This document shows, one piece after another, positions 1-8,588 of a stretch of DNA of 64,000 nt (its first letter is position 1; each line of letters starts with the position of its first letter). A program made the position numbers and the translations under genes. The notes under the pieces are model-generated. The model was not told the DNA's origin, did no database searches, and saw only the letters and a list, made by a program, of their open reading frames with translations. This DNA is from Lichenicoccus sp964246745 (lineage in GTDB: Bacteria > Pseudomonadota > Alphaproteobacteria > Acetobacterales > Acetobacteraceae). The DNA lies in the NCBI GenBank assembly GCA_964246745.1, contig CAXTRK010000012.1, positions 22,914-86,913 on the forward strand, written 5' to 3'.

Positions 1-222
1 GGCGGTGAGCCGGCGCGCGATGCCGCCCTGGCGGTCCACCGCCCAGAGATTGCCATGCGCCTCGAAGACGATGGCGTTTCCATGCTGGGACGGATAGCGC
101 ATCAAGGTACGGCCAGCCATGTCGGCATCCGACGCGCCAGCCGGCGCCGGCTGGGCGCGCGCCGCGCCCCCCAGAACAACCGACGCCATCAACGCCGCCC
201 GAAGCCAAGCCGATCGTCTCAT
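1..222 (-). CDS. N-terminus of a tricorn-like exported protein (partial)
   Basis: The gene runs off the left edge, so only the first 74 codons are seen. Residues 1-26 look like a cleavable signal peptide (MRRS..., hydrophobic ALMASVVLGGA core, ARA before the likely cut). The mature start then reads MRYPSQHGN, IVFEAHGNLWAVDRQGG and ARRLTA, which is the wording of the first beta-propeller blade of tricorn-protease/S41 peptidase-like proteins. An AGGAG ribosome-binding site lies about 8 nt before the ATG. The family assignment rests on this short segment only; another periplasmic beta-propeller (TolB-like) protein remains possible. It is transcribed divergently from higBA. Confidence 0.6.
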   Translation of the reverse strand, partial: MRRSAWLRAALMASVVLGGAARAQPAPAGASDADMAGRTLMRYPSQHGNAIVFEAHGNLWAVDRQGGIARRLTA

Positions 223-344
223 TCTGCACTCCTGTCCCGAGCGCAGTGTAGCTATTCGGCGAGCGCAGACCAGACCCCGGGGGAGTAATGGACGGGTGCT
301 TTGCGGTTGTAGGGGATCGCCGCGTCCGTCGCGCTGGATACCTA

Positions 345-389
345 TTGACAAACCTGTACGCTTCTCGTACTACGCAGCGCGTACAGGTT
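345..389 (+). promoter_or_regulatory. higBA promoter with overlapping palindromic operator
   Basis: A perfect -35 hexamer TTGACA is at 345-350, with a weak -10 candidate (TACTAC, 368-373) 17 bp downstream. The spacer and start region are covered by an 11-bp inverted repeat, AACCTGTACGC (351-361) and GCGTACAGGTT (379-389). The higB ATG follows at 398. A palindrome sitting on the promoter is the usual arrangement for autorepression by a HigA-type antitoxin; that this is the HigA site is inference. Confidence 0.65.
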
Positions 390-397
390 CAGCGTCT

Positions 398-676
398 ATG
401 CCGATACAGTCGAGTTCTGAAGAGGTTGCCGAGCTACGGGCTACCGGTAAAAGCCCGCGGTGGTCGAACATACTGAAGGTGCTGCTGCGCAAGTTGGACA
501 TGCTCGACGCCGCTTTCGAACTAACTGATTTACGCAGGCCGCCGGGCAATCGGCTGGAGGCTTTGAGCGGAAACCGGGCTGGTCAGCATAGCATCCGTGT
601 CAACGACCAGTTCCGCCTCTGCTTTGTCTGGACTCCGAACGGCCCTGACAACGTCGAAGTTGTCGACTACCACTGA
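398..676 (+). CDS. higB: HigB-type toxin (RelE superfamily mRNA interferase)
   Basis: This 92-residue protein is the toxin of a type II toxin-antitoxin pair; HigB/RelE toxins cleave mRNA on the ribosome. The family core is clear: ATGKSPRW, then VLLRKLDMLDAA, the conserved LRRPPGNRLEAL stretch, GQHSIRVNDQFRLCFVW and the C-terminal VEVVDYH. The ATG at 398 gives the normal HigB length, and the family N-terminal strand (IxSF) is recognisable as IQSS. The longer reading frame upstream runs through the promoter and an antisense signal-peptide region and was rejected. The toxin gene precedes the antitoxin gene by 15 bp, the order typical of hig loci. No strong Shine-Dalgarno is seen. Confidence 0.88.
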   Translation: MPIQSSSEEVAELRATGKSPRWSNILKVLLRKLDMLDAAFELTDLRRPPGNRLEALSGNRAGQHSIRVNDQFRLCFVWTPNGPDNVEVVDYH

Positions 677-691
677 CAGGAGGGCTCAGAT

Positions 692-985
692 ATGACCCGT
701 ATCACGACCCATCCCGGAGAGGTCCTCCGAGAGGAGTTCATGATTCCGCTTAATCTCAGTGCCAACGCCTTGGCGATGGATCTGCGAATTCCCGCCAACC
801 GTGTCTCCGCCGTCGTCAACGGGACGCGTTCGGTCACTGCAGACACCGCGTTGCGGCTTGGTCGCTATTTTGGAACCACCGCGCAATTCTGGATGAATCT
901 GCAGACGCTGTACGATCTATCACGCGCACGAGCCGGCGATAGCCGGAAAATCGAGAGTGAAATTCAGGTTCGTGAAACCGCCTGA
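692..985 (+). CDS. higA: HigA-type antitoxin (XRE family)
   Basis: This 97-residue XRE-family protein has the HigA signature: HPGEVLREEFM near the N-terminus, then a helix-turn-helix at about residues 20-65 (LSANALAMDLRIPANRVSAVVNG, TADTALRLGRYFG) and the typical TAQFWMNLQTLYDL segment. It should neutralise HigB by direct binding and repress the operon through the palindrome at 351-389. An AGGAGG ribosome-binding site sits about 9 nt before the ATG. It forms a two-gene operon with higB. Confidence 0.92.
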   Translation: MTRITTHPGEVLREEFMIPLNLSANALAMDLRIPANRVSAVVNGTRSVTADTALRLGRYFGTTAQFWMNLQTLYDLSRARAGDSRKIESEIQVRETA

Positions 986-1006
986 CGCCTTGTGGAATCG
1001 GGGTTT

Positions 1007-1045
1007 GGGGCCTAAGGCCCCAGCGGGTGCAGGGCAGAGCCCTGC
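1007..1045. terminator. Tandem hairpins between convergent genes
   Basis: Two perfect hairpins lie between the convergent higA and glutamate dehydrogenase genes: GGGGCC-TAA-GGCCCC (1007-1021) and GCAGGGC-AGA-GCCCTGC (1029-1045). Neither has a clear U tract, so a bidirectional terminator or mRNA-end stabiliser is inferred from position and symmetry. Confidence 0.6.
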
Positions 1046-1048
1046 AAC

Positions 1049-2305
1049 TTACGGAAACAATCCCCGCGTGCGCTTGCCGTCGCGGACCTTGCCGACGCCA
1101 ATAGCCAGCGCCGCCATGCGTGGCGAGAGCTTGTTGCGGGCGGCGCGGGCTTCGACCTGATTGTAGGCGCGGTCGAGCAGGCGTTCCAGGCGGCGTTGGA
1201 CTTCGTCCTCCTCCCAGAATAATTGCTGCAGATCCTGCACCCATTCGAAGTAGCTGACGATGACGCCGCCGCTGTTGCAGAGAATGTCGGGGATGGTCGC
1301 GATGTCGCCGCGGCTTTCCAGCACCGCGTCGGCATCGGGCGTGGTCGGGCCGTTGGCGGCCTCGGCCAGGATGCGGCACTTCAGCCTGGCGGCGACGGGA
1401 GCGTCGATGACCCGCTCGAGTGCCGCCGGAACCAGGATGTCGCATGGCTGGGTCAGCAGGGTCGCGGGATCGGCGAGCGCCTCGGCCGAAAAGCCGGCCA
1501 GAGTGCGATGGGTGCGCACATGGGCTTCGAGGGCGGCGACGTCGAGCCCGCGCGGATCATGATACGCGGCGGTGTGATCCGAGACGCCGATGACGCGGAC
1601 GCCGCGACGGGCGAACTCGGCGGCCGCGACCGCGCCCACATTGCCGAAGCCCTGCACGATGGCGGTGGCCTGGGACGGCTTGATGCCGAGCCGGTCGGCG
1701 ACACGCATGACCAGATGCACGACGCCGCGTCCGGTGGCCTCGCGCCTGCCGATGGTGCCGCCGCAGGAGACCGGCTTGCCGGTGACGATCTCGGTGACCA
1801 TGTGGCCCTGGTTGGCGGAATAGGTGTCCATGAACCATGCCATGACCTGCTCATCGGTGCCCATGTCGGGCGCCATGATGTCGGTATGGGGTCCCACGAA
1901 CGGGATCATCTCCTGCATGTATCGGCGTGACAGCGCTTCCAGTTCACGCGCGGAGAGGCTCGGCGGATCGACGGTGACGCCGCCCTTGGCGCCACCGTAC
2001 GGCAGGCCGGTGAGCGCGCATTTCCAGCTCATCCAGATCGCCAGCGCCGCCACCTCGCCGATATCGAGCATGGCCGAAAACCGGGTGCCGCCCTTGGTCG
2101 GGCCGAGTGTCAGGTGATGCTGCACGCGGTAGCCCTGGAATACCGCGGTGCTGCCGTCATCGCGATGGATCGGGCAGGACACCACCACAGCGCGCTTCGG
2201 ATAGAGCAGCCGGTCGCGCTCGTCATGCGGGATCTCGATATGGTCGGCGATCGCCTCGAACTGCCGCCTGGCCATGTCGAACACCGGCCCCGTATAGATC
2301 GTCAC
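1049..2305 (-). CDS. gdhA: Glutamate dehydrogenase (Glu/Leu/Phe/Val family)
   Basis: This 418-residue enzyme interconverts glutamate and 2-oxoglutarate plus ammonia with NAD(P)H. The glutamate-binding site is present: GPTKGGTR (Lys71), SWKCALTGLPYGGAKGGV (Lys95, catalytic Lys107) and APDMGT (Asp147). The nucleotide-binding Rossmann motif GFGNVG is at 219-224. The length suits the small hexameric class. The start is a GTG at 2305, preceded by GGGGAG at about 9 nt. It lies just downstream of putA on the same strand (29-bp gap), so proline degraded to glutamate by PutA can pass to 2-oxoglutarate. A Leu/Phe specificity cannot be fully excluded from sequence alone. Confidence 0.92.
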   Translation of the reverse strand: MTIYTGPVFDMARRQFEAIADHIEIPHDERDRLLYPKRAVVVSCPIHRDDGSTAVFQGYRVQHHLTLGPTKGGTRFSAMLDIGEVAALAIWMSWKCALTGLPYGGAKGGVTVDPPSLSARELEALSRRYMQEMIPFVGPHTDIMAPDMGTDEQVMAWFMDTYSANQGHMVTEIVTGKPVSCGGTIGRREATGRGVVHLVMRVADRLGIKPSQATAIVQGFGNVGAVAAAEFARRGVRVIGVSDHTAAYHDPRGLDVAALEAHVRTHRTLAGFSAEALADPATLLTQPCDILVPAALERVIDAPVAARLKCRILAEAANGPTTPDADAVLESRGDIATIPDILCNSGGVIVSYFEWVQDLQQLFWEEDEVQRRLERLLDRAYNQVEARAARNKLSPRMAALAIGVGKVRDGKRTRGLFP

Positions 2306-2334
2306 GCCTGTTCTCCCCGTTAGCCGCCTGCCGT

Positions 2335-5300
2335 TCAGCCAATCGACATCAGGCTGGCATTGCCGCCGGCGGCGGCGGTGTTGACGCAGAGGCTGCGTTC
2401 ACGCAGCAGGAACTCGACGGGATAGTCGATGCCCGCCAAAAGCTCGTGCGTGGAAAGCGCCAGGATCGGCACGATCGCGCCGTCGCGTTGCGCGATGCGG
2501 ACCGAGAAACCGGGCAGCGCGTCGCCGTCGCCTTCGAACACGGCGACGGAAGGGGTGCCTGTGTCGCGCCAGAACCGATGCAGCGACGGCGGCAGGCTTG
2601 CGAGAAGTTCGGCGTGGCGGTCCGCATCGTCGACGATGGCGGTGTTGCCGGTGGCGAACAGGGCGGCGAGTTGCAGCAGCAGCCCGTTGCGGGTTGCGGC
2701 CTGGCACAGCACATGTCCCGCGGGATGCAGGCTGTAGCTGTTGCGTTCGCCGACCGGACCCGCGAGCGGCAGTTCGGCTCCCAGCGGGGAGCGCGCGGCG
2801 AGAGCGCGGACGCGCCCGGCCAGCGCCGCCTCGCCGCCTGCGTCAAGATGCTCGGCGAGCAGGCGTGAGGCCTCCGTGGTGGCGGCTCCGCTGGGCAGGC
2901 CGGTGTGCACCGGAAGTGCGGAGAGCAGCCGGCGCAGAGTGAGCGGGCCGCCGGCCTTGGGGCCGGTGCCGGAGAGACCGTAGCCGCCGAACGGCTGGCT
3001 GCCGACGACGGCGCCGACGATGTTGCGATTGACGTAGAGATTGCCGGCCGGCGCGCGCGCGGTCACGTGCGCCACGGTCTCGTCGAGGCGGGTATGCACG
3101 CCGAAGGTCAGCGCGTAGCCGGTATCGGCGATCTCTGTAAGCAATGCGTCAAGACGCTCGCGCCGGTAGCGGACCACGTGCAGGACCGGGCCGAATACCT
3201 CCCGCTCAAGGTCGGAGACACGGGCGATTTCGATCAGGGTGGGCGCCATGAAGCTGCCGGAGGCGCACTCCTCGGGCAAAGCCAGGCTGTGCACGGCGTG
3301 ACCCGCCTGCCGCATACGCGCGACATGGTCGGTGACCGCCTCGCGCGCGGCATCGTCGATCAGCGGCCCGATGTCGGTCTGCAACCGGTCGGGCGCCCCT
3401 ATGCGCAGTTCCGCCATCGCGCCGCGCAGCATGGCGAGCGTGCGGTCGGCGATGTCCTCCTGCAGGCAGAGCAGACGCAGCGCCGAGCAGCGCTGTCCGG
3501 CGGAGTTGAAGGCCGACGCGATCACGTCGACCACGACCTGCTCGGTCAGCGCCGAGCTGTCGACGACCATGGCATTCTGGCCGCCGGTCTCGGCGACGAA
3601 GGGGACCAGGCGGCCGGCGGCGTTCAGGCGCGGCGCCAGGCTGCGCTGGATGGAGCGGGCCACTCCAGTCGATCCCGTGAACAGCACGCCGGCGACCGCG
3701 TCGTGCGCGACCAGGGCGGCGCCGGCCTCGCCGTCGCCGGGCACGAGCTGCAGCGCGGTGTCCGGAACGCCGGCCTCGTGCAGCAGACGCACGGCGGCGG
3801 CGGCGATCAGCGGGGTCTGCTCGGCGGGCTTGGCCAGCACCGCGTTGCCAGCGGCCAGGGCGGCCGCGACCTGCCCGGTGAAGATGGAAAGCGGAAAGTT
3901 CCAGGGGCTGATGCAGACCACGCAACCGAGCGGGCGATGCGTGTCGTTGCTGAACCCGTCACGGATCGCGGCGGCATAATAGCGCAGGAAATCGACCGCC
4001 TCGCGGACCTCGCCGATGGCGTCCGCCATGATCTTGCCCGACTCGCGCACGATCAGGCCGATCAAGGTCGGCATCCTCGCCTCGATCAAAGCGGCGGCGC
4101 GCGTGAGGATCTGCGCGCGCTGTTCGGGAGGCGTGGCGCTCCAGAGCGGCAGCCCCTCGCCTGCCCGCTCGAACAAGGCCGGCACCGCCTCGGCGGGCGT
4201 ATGGCGGACGGTGCCGACCTGGTCGCGCCAGTCGGCGGGGTTGCGCACGGCGATGAGGCCGGTGGCTGCGACCGGCGGCTCGGCGGTCCAGCCGACCGAG
4301 GTGCTGGCCAGCACTGCCGCCGAGAGCGACGCCAGCCGCTGCTCGCTGGCGAGGTCGAGGCCTTCCGAATTGAGCCTCTCGCCGCCGAACAGCGCCCGTG
4401 GCAGCACGATGCGCGGATCGCCGGCGCCAACCGGCAGACGTGAGGCGACCACGGTCGCGGGATCGGCGACCAGCGCGTCGAGTGCAACACGGGCATCGCC
4501 GATACGGTTCACGAACGACGTGTTGGCGCCGTTCTCGAGCAGGCGCCGGACCAGATAGGCGAGCAGGGTTTCGTGGGTGCCGACCGGCGCGTAGATCCGG
4601 CAGGGACGATCGAGCTTGTGCGGTCCGACCACCTCCTCGTAGAGCGGCTCGCCCATGCCGTGCAGGCACTGGAACTCATACTGGCCGACATGGAAATCGG
4701 GTCCGGCCATGGCGTGGATGCTGGCGAGCGTGCGGGCATTGTGGGTGGCGAATTGCGGGAACACCGCGTCCGAGGCGGCGAGCAGGCGTTTGGCGCAGGC
4801 GATGTAGCTGACATCGGTGTGCGCCTTGCGGGTGAACACCGGAAAACCGTCCAGCCCGTCCTGCTGGGCGCGCTTGATTTCGCTATCCCAGTAGGCGCCC
4901 TTGACCAGACGCAGCATGACACGGCGCTCGGTTCGCCTGGCAAGAGCGATGATCCAGTCGATCACGAACACGGCGCGCTTCTGGTAGGCCTGCACGACAA
5001 AGCCGATGCCGTTCCAGCCGGCGAGCGACGGGTTCGCGCAGAGCGCCTCCAGCAGGTCGAGCGAGAGCTCCAGCCGATCGGCCTCCTCGGCGTCGATATT
5101 GAGGCCGATATCGTAGCTTCGGGCCAGGCTGGCGAGCGCGGTGAGACGCGGCAGCAGTTCGTCCATCACCCGACCGCGCTGGGCGCGGCTGTAGCGCGGA
5201 TGCAGCGCCGACAGCTTGATCGAGATGCCGGGTCCTTCATGGATGCCGCGCCCCGCGGACGCACGGCCGATGGCGTGGATCGCCTGCTCGTAGTCGGCGG

Positions 5301-6129
5301 TGTAGCGGGCGGCGTCCTCTGCGGTCAGCGCCGCCTCGCCAAGCATGTCGTAGGAGTGGCGGAAGCCCTGGCGTTCCAGGCGGCGGCTGTTGGCAAGCGC
5401 CTCGGCGATGGTCTGGCCGGTGACGAACTGCTCGCCCATCATGCGCATCGCCATGTCGACGCCGCGACGGATCAGCGGCTCGCCGCCACGGCCGATCAGC
5501 CCGGTGAGCGCCGCCGTCAGACCGGTTTCGCTGCTGGTCGCGGTCAGCTTGCCGGTCACCAGCAGGCCCCAGGTGGCGGCGTTGACGAACAAGGAGGGCG
5601 AGCGGCCGAGATGGGACTGCCAGTTGCCGGTGCTGATCTTGTCGCGGATCAGCGCATCACGGGTGGCGCGGTCGGGAATACGCAGCAGCGCCTCCGCCAG
5701 GCACATCAGCGCCACTCCCTCCTGGCTGGAGAGATCGTATTCCTTGATCAGGCCCTCGACCCCGCCGCGCGCCGGCTTGTTCCTGAGCGCCGCGACCAGC
5801 GTGCGGGCGAGCGTGTCGGCGGCCTCGGAGATGGCAGGCGGCAGCGCGGACGCCGCCAGCAGCAGCGGCATCGCCTCCTCCTCGGGCATCCGGCAGGCGG
5901 CGGTGATGCGGGCACGGGCGACGCTCTGCGGCTGCACCGATCGGGCGAACTCAAGGAATGGCCAGGAAGCGTCCGACGTCGAAGGCGCGCGCTCCGCCTG
6001 GCCATCGAGTGCGGCCAGGATGGCCTGCTTGGCGATCCAGTGCGGCGTGCGTCCCTGGCTCTCCGCCGCCTCGCGCAGCCGTCCACGCAGCGCATCGCCG
6101 ATCTTCACGCCGATGGTGGTGCTGGCCAT
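2335..6129 (-). CDS. putA: Trifunctional PutA: proline dehydrogenase / P5C dehydrogenase / repressor
   Basis: This 1,264-residue protein oxidises proline to glutamate. Residues 2-40 form a ribbon-helix-helix DNA-binding domain (TTIGVKIGDALRGRL). The FAD-dependent proline dehydrogenase barrel follows (about 230-540; VQAYQKRA, RLVKGAYWDSEIKRAQ, FATHNARTLAS). The aldehyde dehydrogenase domain comes next (WNFPLSIFTGQ, ETGGQNAM with Glu847, GQRCSALR with catalytic Cys881), then a C-terminal region that includes a second ALDH-superfamily-like segment. The ATG at 6129 has GGAGG 5 nt upstream and puts the RHH domain at the very N-terminus; a longer in-frame start at 6204 would run into the operator region. 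As in other RHH-type PutAs it should repress the put promoters when proline is absent. Confidence 0.97.
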   Translation of the reverse strand: MASTTIGVKIGDALRGRLREAAESQGRTPHWIAKQAILAALDGQAERAPSTSDASWPFLEFARSVQPQSVARARITAACRMPEEEAMPLLLAASALPPAISEAADTLARTLVAALRNKPARGGVEGLIKEYDLSSQEGVALMCLAEALLRIPDRATRDALIRDKISTGNWQSHLGRSPSLFVNAATWGLLVTGKLTATSSETGLTAALTGLIGRGGEPLIRRGVDMAMRMMGEQFVTGQTIAEALANSRRLERQGFRHSYDMLGEAALTAEDAARYTADYEQAIHAIGRASAGRGIHEGPGISIKLSALHPRYSRAQRGRVMDELLPRLTALASLARSYDIGLNIDAEEADRLELSLDLLEALCANPSLAGWNGIGFVVQAYQKRAVFVIDWIIALARRTERRVMLRLVKGAYWDSEIKRAQQDGLDGFPVFTRKAHTDVSYIACAKRLLAASDAVFPQFATHNARTLASIHAMAGPDFHVGQYEFQCLHGMGEPLYEEVVGPHKLDRPCRIYAPVGTHETLLAYLVRRLLENGANTSFVNRIGDARVALDALVADPATVVASRLPVGAGDPRIVLPRALFGGERLNSEGLDLASEQRLASLSAAVLASTSVGWTAEPPVAATGLIAVRNPADWRDQVGTVRHTPAEAVPALFERAGEGLPLWSATPPEQRAQILTRAAALIEARMPTLIGLIVRESGKIMADAIGEVREAVDFLRYYAAAIRDGFSNDTHRPLGCVVCISPWNFPLSIFTGQVAAALAAGNAVLAKPAEQTPLIAAAAVRLLHEAGVPDTALQLVPGDGEAGAALVAHDAVAGVLFTGSTGVARSIQRSLAPRLNAAGRLVPFVAETGGQNAMVVDSSALTEQVVVDVIASAFNSAGQRCSALRLLCLQEDIADRTLAMLRGAMAELRIGAPDRLQTDIGPLIDDAAREAVTDHVARMRQAGHAVHSLALPEECASGSFMAPTLIEIARVSDLEREVFGPVLHVVRYRRERLDALLTEIADTGYALTFGVHTRLDETVAHVTARAPAGNLYVNRNIVGAVVGSQPFGGYGLSGTGPKAGGPLTLRRLLSALPVHTGLPSGAATTEASRLLAEHLDAGGEAALAGRVRALAARSPLGAELPLAGPVGERNSYSLHPAGHVLCQAATRNGLLLQLAALFATGNTAIVDDADRHAELLASLPPSLHRFWRDTGTPSVAVFEGDGDALPGFSVRIAQRDGAIVPILALSTHELLAGIDYPVEFLLRERSLCVNTAAAGGNASLMSIG

Positions 6130-6160
6130 TTCGCCTCCGTTGGTCCGGTCTGCCTGCCTG

Positions 6161-6231
6161 GTTGCACCTTTACTTTGATCCCATGGCAACACCGGTGCAA
6201 CCACGATAAACCAGGTACAACCCGTGTTGCC
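6161..6231. promoter_or_regulatory. Put control region with five GTTGCA-like operators
   Basis: Five close matches to the hexamer bound by the E. coli PutA ribbon-helix-helix domain (5'-GTTGCA) lie in the 116-bp divergent gap. Top-strand GTTGCA is at 6161-6166, and bottom-strand sites are at 6185-6190 (GTTGCC), 6196-6201 (GTTGCA) and 6216-6221 (GTTGTA). A top-strand GTTGCC is at 6226-6231. Two of them form the inverted pair GGTTGCACC / GGTGCAACC. Binding by this PutA is inference from the family. Confidence 0.65.
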
Positions 6232-6245
6232 GCCAAGGATTTACG

Positions 6246-7610
6246 ATGACCCTGAACGCGGATGCGAGCCCCTCGCTGGCCAGGTCGCTCAGGCCGCGTC
6301 ACGTGTCGATGATCGCCTTGGGCGGCGTCGTCGGCGCGGGATTGTTCGTCGGCAGTTCGGCGGCGATCGCCCAGGCCGGCCCGGCCTGCATGCTGGCCTA
6401 CCTGCTGGCCGGGATGATCAGCTTCCTGATGATGCGCATGTTGGGCGAGATGGCGGTGGCGCGGCCCGGCCAAGGCTCGTTCAACATCTATATCGGCCTT
6501 GCCCTTGGGGCGTCCGCACGCTTCGTCGCCGGCTGGCTCTACTGGTATTTCTGGGTGATCGTGGTCGGCGCGGAGACCATCGCCGGAGCGACCCTGATCC
6601 ATGGCTTCGCTCCACTGGCGCCGGTCTGGGTTCTGGGGATCGCGCTGATCGCCGCGATGACCTTGGCCAACCTGATGTCGGTACGATCGTACGGCGAGTT
6701 CGAGTTCTGGTTCTCGCTGCTCAAGGTCGGCGCGATCGGGCTGTTCGTGCTGGCCTGCGCCGCGTGGATGACGCGGGCCGGGTTCATGGACGGCCTTGTG
6801 TTCACCAACCTCACGGCGCATGGCGGCTTCGCGCCGCACGGGCTGCTTGCGGCTCTGGCGACCGTGCCGGTGGTGATCTTCTCGCTGACCGGCTCGGAGA
6901 TCGCCAGCATCGCGGCAGCCGAATCGGACGATCCGGCGCGCAACGTGGCGGCCGCCTCGCGCACCGTGGCGCTGCGCATCCTGATGTTCTATGTCGCGTC
7001 GATCTTCGTGATCGTCTGCATCGTGCCGTGGAACGAGATACGCGCGGGACATTCGCCGTTCGTCGCGGCGATGGAGGTGATCGGGTTGCCCGGCGGACGA
7101 TTGGTGATGCGCGCGGTCGTGCTGGTGGCGGTGCTGTCCTGCCTCAACTCCGGACTCTATGTGGCCTCGCGCATCCTGCGCGAGCTGGCGGCGGCGGGCG
7201 ATGCTCCGCCCGGTTTCGCACGAATGGGGCTCCGACAGGTGCCGGTCCCGGCGATCCTGGCCGCAAGCCTGTCCGGATGTCTCGTCAGCATCGCGTCGGT
7301 GACCTCGCCGGACCTGGTGTTCGCCTTCCTGCTCAACACCTCTGGGGCGGTGATCCTGGTGATCTACGCCATGATTGCCGCCGCCCAGATCAGCGCCCGT
7401 CGTGCCATGCAGGCCGCAGGCCAAACCCCCGAATTCAGGATGTGGGGTTTTCCGTGGCTCAGCTACACGGCGATTGCCGCGATGGCCTGCGTGCTGATCG
7501 CCATGGCCGCGCTTCGGGCGGAACGGGCGCAGTTCGAGGCTAGCCTGTGCAGCGTCGCTTTGGTGATCGCGGTGCAATCGGTTCGCCGCCGGCCTCGCGC
7601 ATCTTTGTAG
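6246..7610 (+). CDS. Amino-acid permease, APC superfamily (probable proline or GABA permease)
   Basis: This 454-residue polytopic membrane protein has about 12 hydrophobic segments. The APC/AAT-family start is clear: LRPRHVSMIALGGVVGAGLFVGSS, then the AQAGPA and MMRMLGEMAVARPGQGSF motifs. It probably imports an amino acid with protons at the inner membrane. It is divergent from putA across a gap containing PutA-type operators, which makes proline the most likely substrate, although the sequence resembles GABA/proline-type carriers without deciding between them. An AAGGA ribosome-binding site precedes the ATG by about 9 nt. Confidence 0.85.
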   Translation: MTLNADASPSLARSLRPRHVSMIALGGVVGAGLFVGSSAAIAQAGPACMLAYLLAGMISFLMMRMLGEMAVARPGQGSFNIYIGLALGASARFVAGWLYWYFWVIVVGAETIAGATLIHGFAPLAPVWVLGIALIAAMTLANLMSVRSYGEFEFWFSLLKVGAIGLFVLACAAWMTRAGFMDGLVFTNLTAHGGFAPHGLLAALATVPVVIFSLTGSEIASIAAAESDDPARNVAAASRTVALRILMFYVASIFVIVCIVPWNEIRAGHSPFVAAMEVIGLPGGRLVMRAVVLVAVLSCLNSGLYVASRILRELAAAGDAPPGFARMGLRQVPVPAILAASLSGCLVSIASVTSPDLVFAFLLNTSGAVILVIYAMIAAAQISARRAMQAAGQTPEFRMWGFPWLSYTAIAAMACVLIAMAALRAERAQFEASLCSVALVIAVQSVRRRPRASL

Positions 7611-7635
7611 ATCGTGACACTGACGCGAAGCGGGA

Positions 7636-8079
7636 TCAGAACATACAGACCAGGGTCATGCCGCCCAGCATGATCGCGCCGCCGACGATGCGCCAGAGAT
7701 TGGCGGGATGGACGGAGAAACCGAGCAGTCCGTAATTGTCCAGCAGGATCGACGTGATCATGGTCGCGGTGATCACCAGGCCGTTGAACGCGGCGCCGCC
7801 GAGCCTGCCGGCATAGAGCAGCGTGGTGATCACCGGAACCCCGGCGATGGCGGTTCCGGCCCAGGCCCACCACGGCGTGGCGGCGATGCTGGACAGGCTG
7901 GGAAACCGCTCCCGCGCGATCAGCACACCGCCAAGCAGCACCAGACCGGCGATGGCGCAGACCATCACCGATGCCCACCAGGGTCGGCCCATGGTCTCGT
8001 TGAGCTTGGCATTGGTGCCGGCATGGATGGCATTGAGGATGCCGGCAAACAGCGGGATCACGTAGGCAAGGATGTTCAT
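7636..8079 (-). CDS. DMT-superfamily small membrane protein (DUF606/YdcZ type)
   Basis: This 147-residue protein is almost wholly made of five hydrophobic helices. It begins MNILAYVIPLFAGILNAIHAGTNAKLNETMG and carries the conserved GRPWWA and GRLGGAAFNGLVITATM segments of the DUF606 (YdcZ) family of drug/metabolite transporters, whose members are half-size and act as dimers. The substrate is unknown. The gene is convergent with the permease and separated by 25 bp. Confidence 0.8.
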   Translation of the reverse strand: MNILAYVIPLFAGILNAIHAGTNAKLNETMGRPWWASVMVCAIAGLVLLGGVLIARERFPSLSSIAATPWWAWAGTAIAGVPVITTLLYAGRLGGAAFNGLVITATMITSILLDNYGLLGFSVHPANLWRIVGGAIMLGGMTLVCMF

Positions 8080-8104
8080 CGCAACCGATCCGATCTGCTG
8101 TGGA

Positions 8105-8584
8105 TCACTGGCCGGGTTCCTCGGAGGAGGTTGGAGAGTCGTTGTCCGTCATCTCGATGATCGACACCTTGCCGTCGCGCTCGGCGATCGCGTAGCGCAC
8201 CTGTGCCATGCCGCGGAGGCCGCGCTGCCTGGCCGCGGCGAGCACGTCCTGCTCCTGCAGGCGGAGCCAGCGCATGCGGCGCTCGTGCCAGCGGCCCTTC
8301 TCGTAAACAACCACCGGGGTTCCGTCGATGAGATGCTCGACCCTGACCGAGCGCGCCTTCGCCCAGGAGGCGAAGATATGCATGACGCCGATGGTGCAGA
8401 TGGCGGTGTAGGCGGCGGTCAGGGAATGGTCCGCGCCGAGCACCGAGGTGATGGCCAAGCCGCCGAACAGAAACAGGACGATGAGGTCGAACGGCGCCAT
8501 CTGGCTTGCGGTGCGCCGTCCGATCAGCCGTACCGCCAGCAGCAGGATCCAGTAGGCGGCGGCGGCGCGCAGGATGATGCTCAT
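8105..8584 (-). CDS. DUF421 (YetF-type) membrane protein
   Basis: This 159-residue protein starts MSIILRAAAAYWILLLAVRLIGRR, giving three N-terminal membrane helices, followed by a soluble domain with IDGTPVVVYEKGRW and RMRWLRLQEQDVLAAARQRGL. This is the DUF421/YetF layout. Function is not established; homologues are often encoded with a small partner membrane protein, as here. The inner ATG at 8584 was chosen because it begins the first helix and lies 4 bp after the upstream gene's stop; the longer reading frame adds a Cys-rich, non-family tail. Confidence 0.8.
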   Translation of the reverse strand: MSIILRAAAAYWILLLAVRLIGRRTASQMAPFDLIVLFLFGGLAITSVLGADHSLTAAYTAICTIGVMHIFASWAKARSVRVEHLIDGTPVVVYEKGRWHERRMRWLRLQEQDVLAAARQRGLRGMAQVRYAIAERDGKVSIIEMTDNDSPTSSEEPGQ

Positions 8585-8588
8585 CGCG

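Noticed and set aside
119..397. N-terminal extension of HigB
   Set aside because: It crosses the promoter palindrome and the antisense signal-peptide region of the neighbouring gene; normal HigB length is obtained from the ATG at 398.
2905..6249. Long open frames on the plus strand opposite putA (500+ codons each)
   Set aside because: They are antisense to a clear, full-length PutA, have R/G/H-rich compositions and no family features; high-GC DNA commonly opens such frames.
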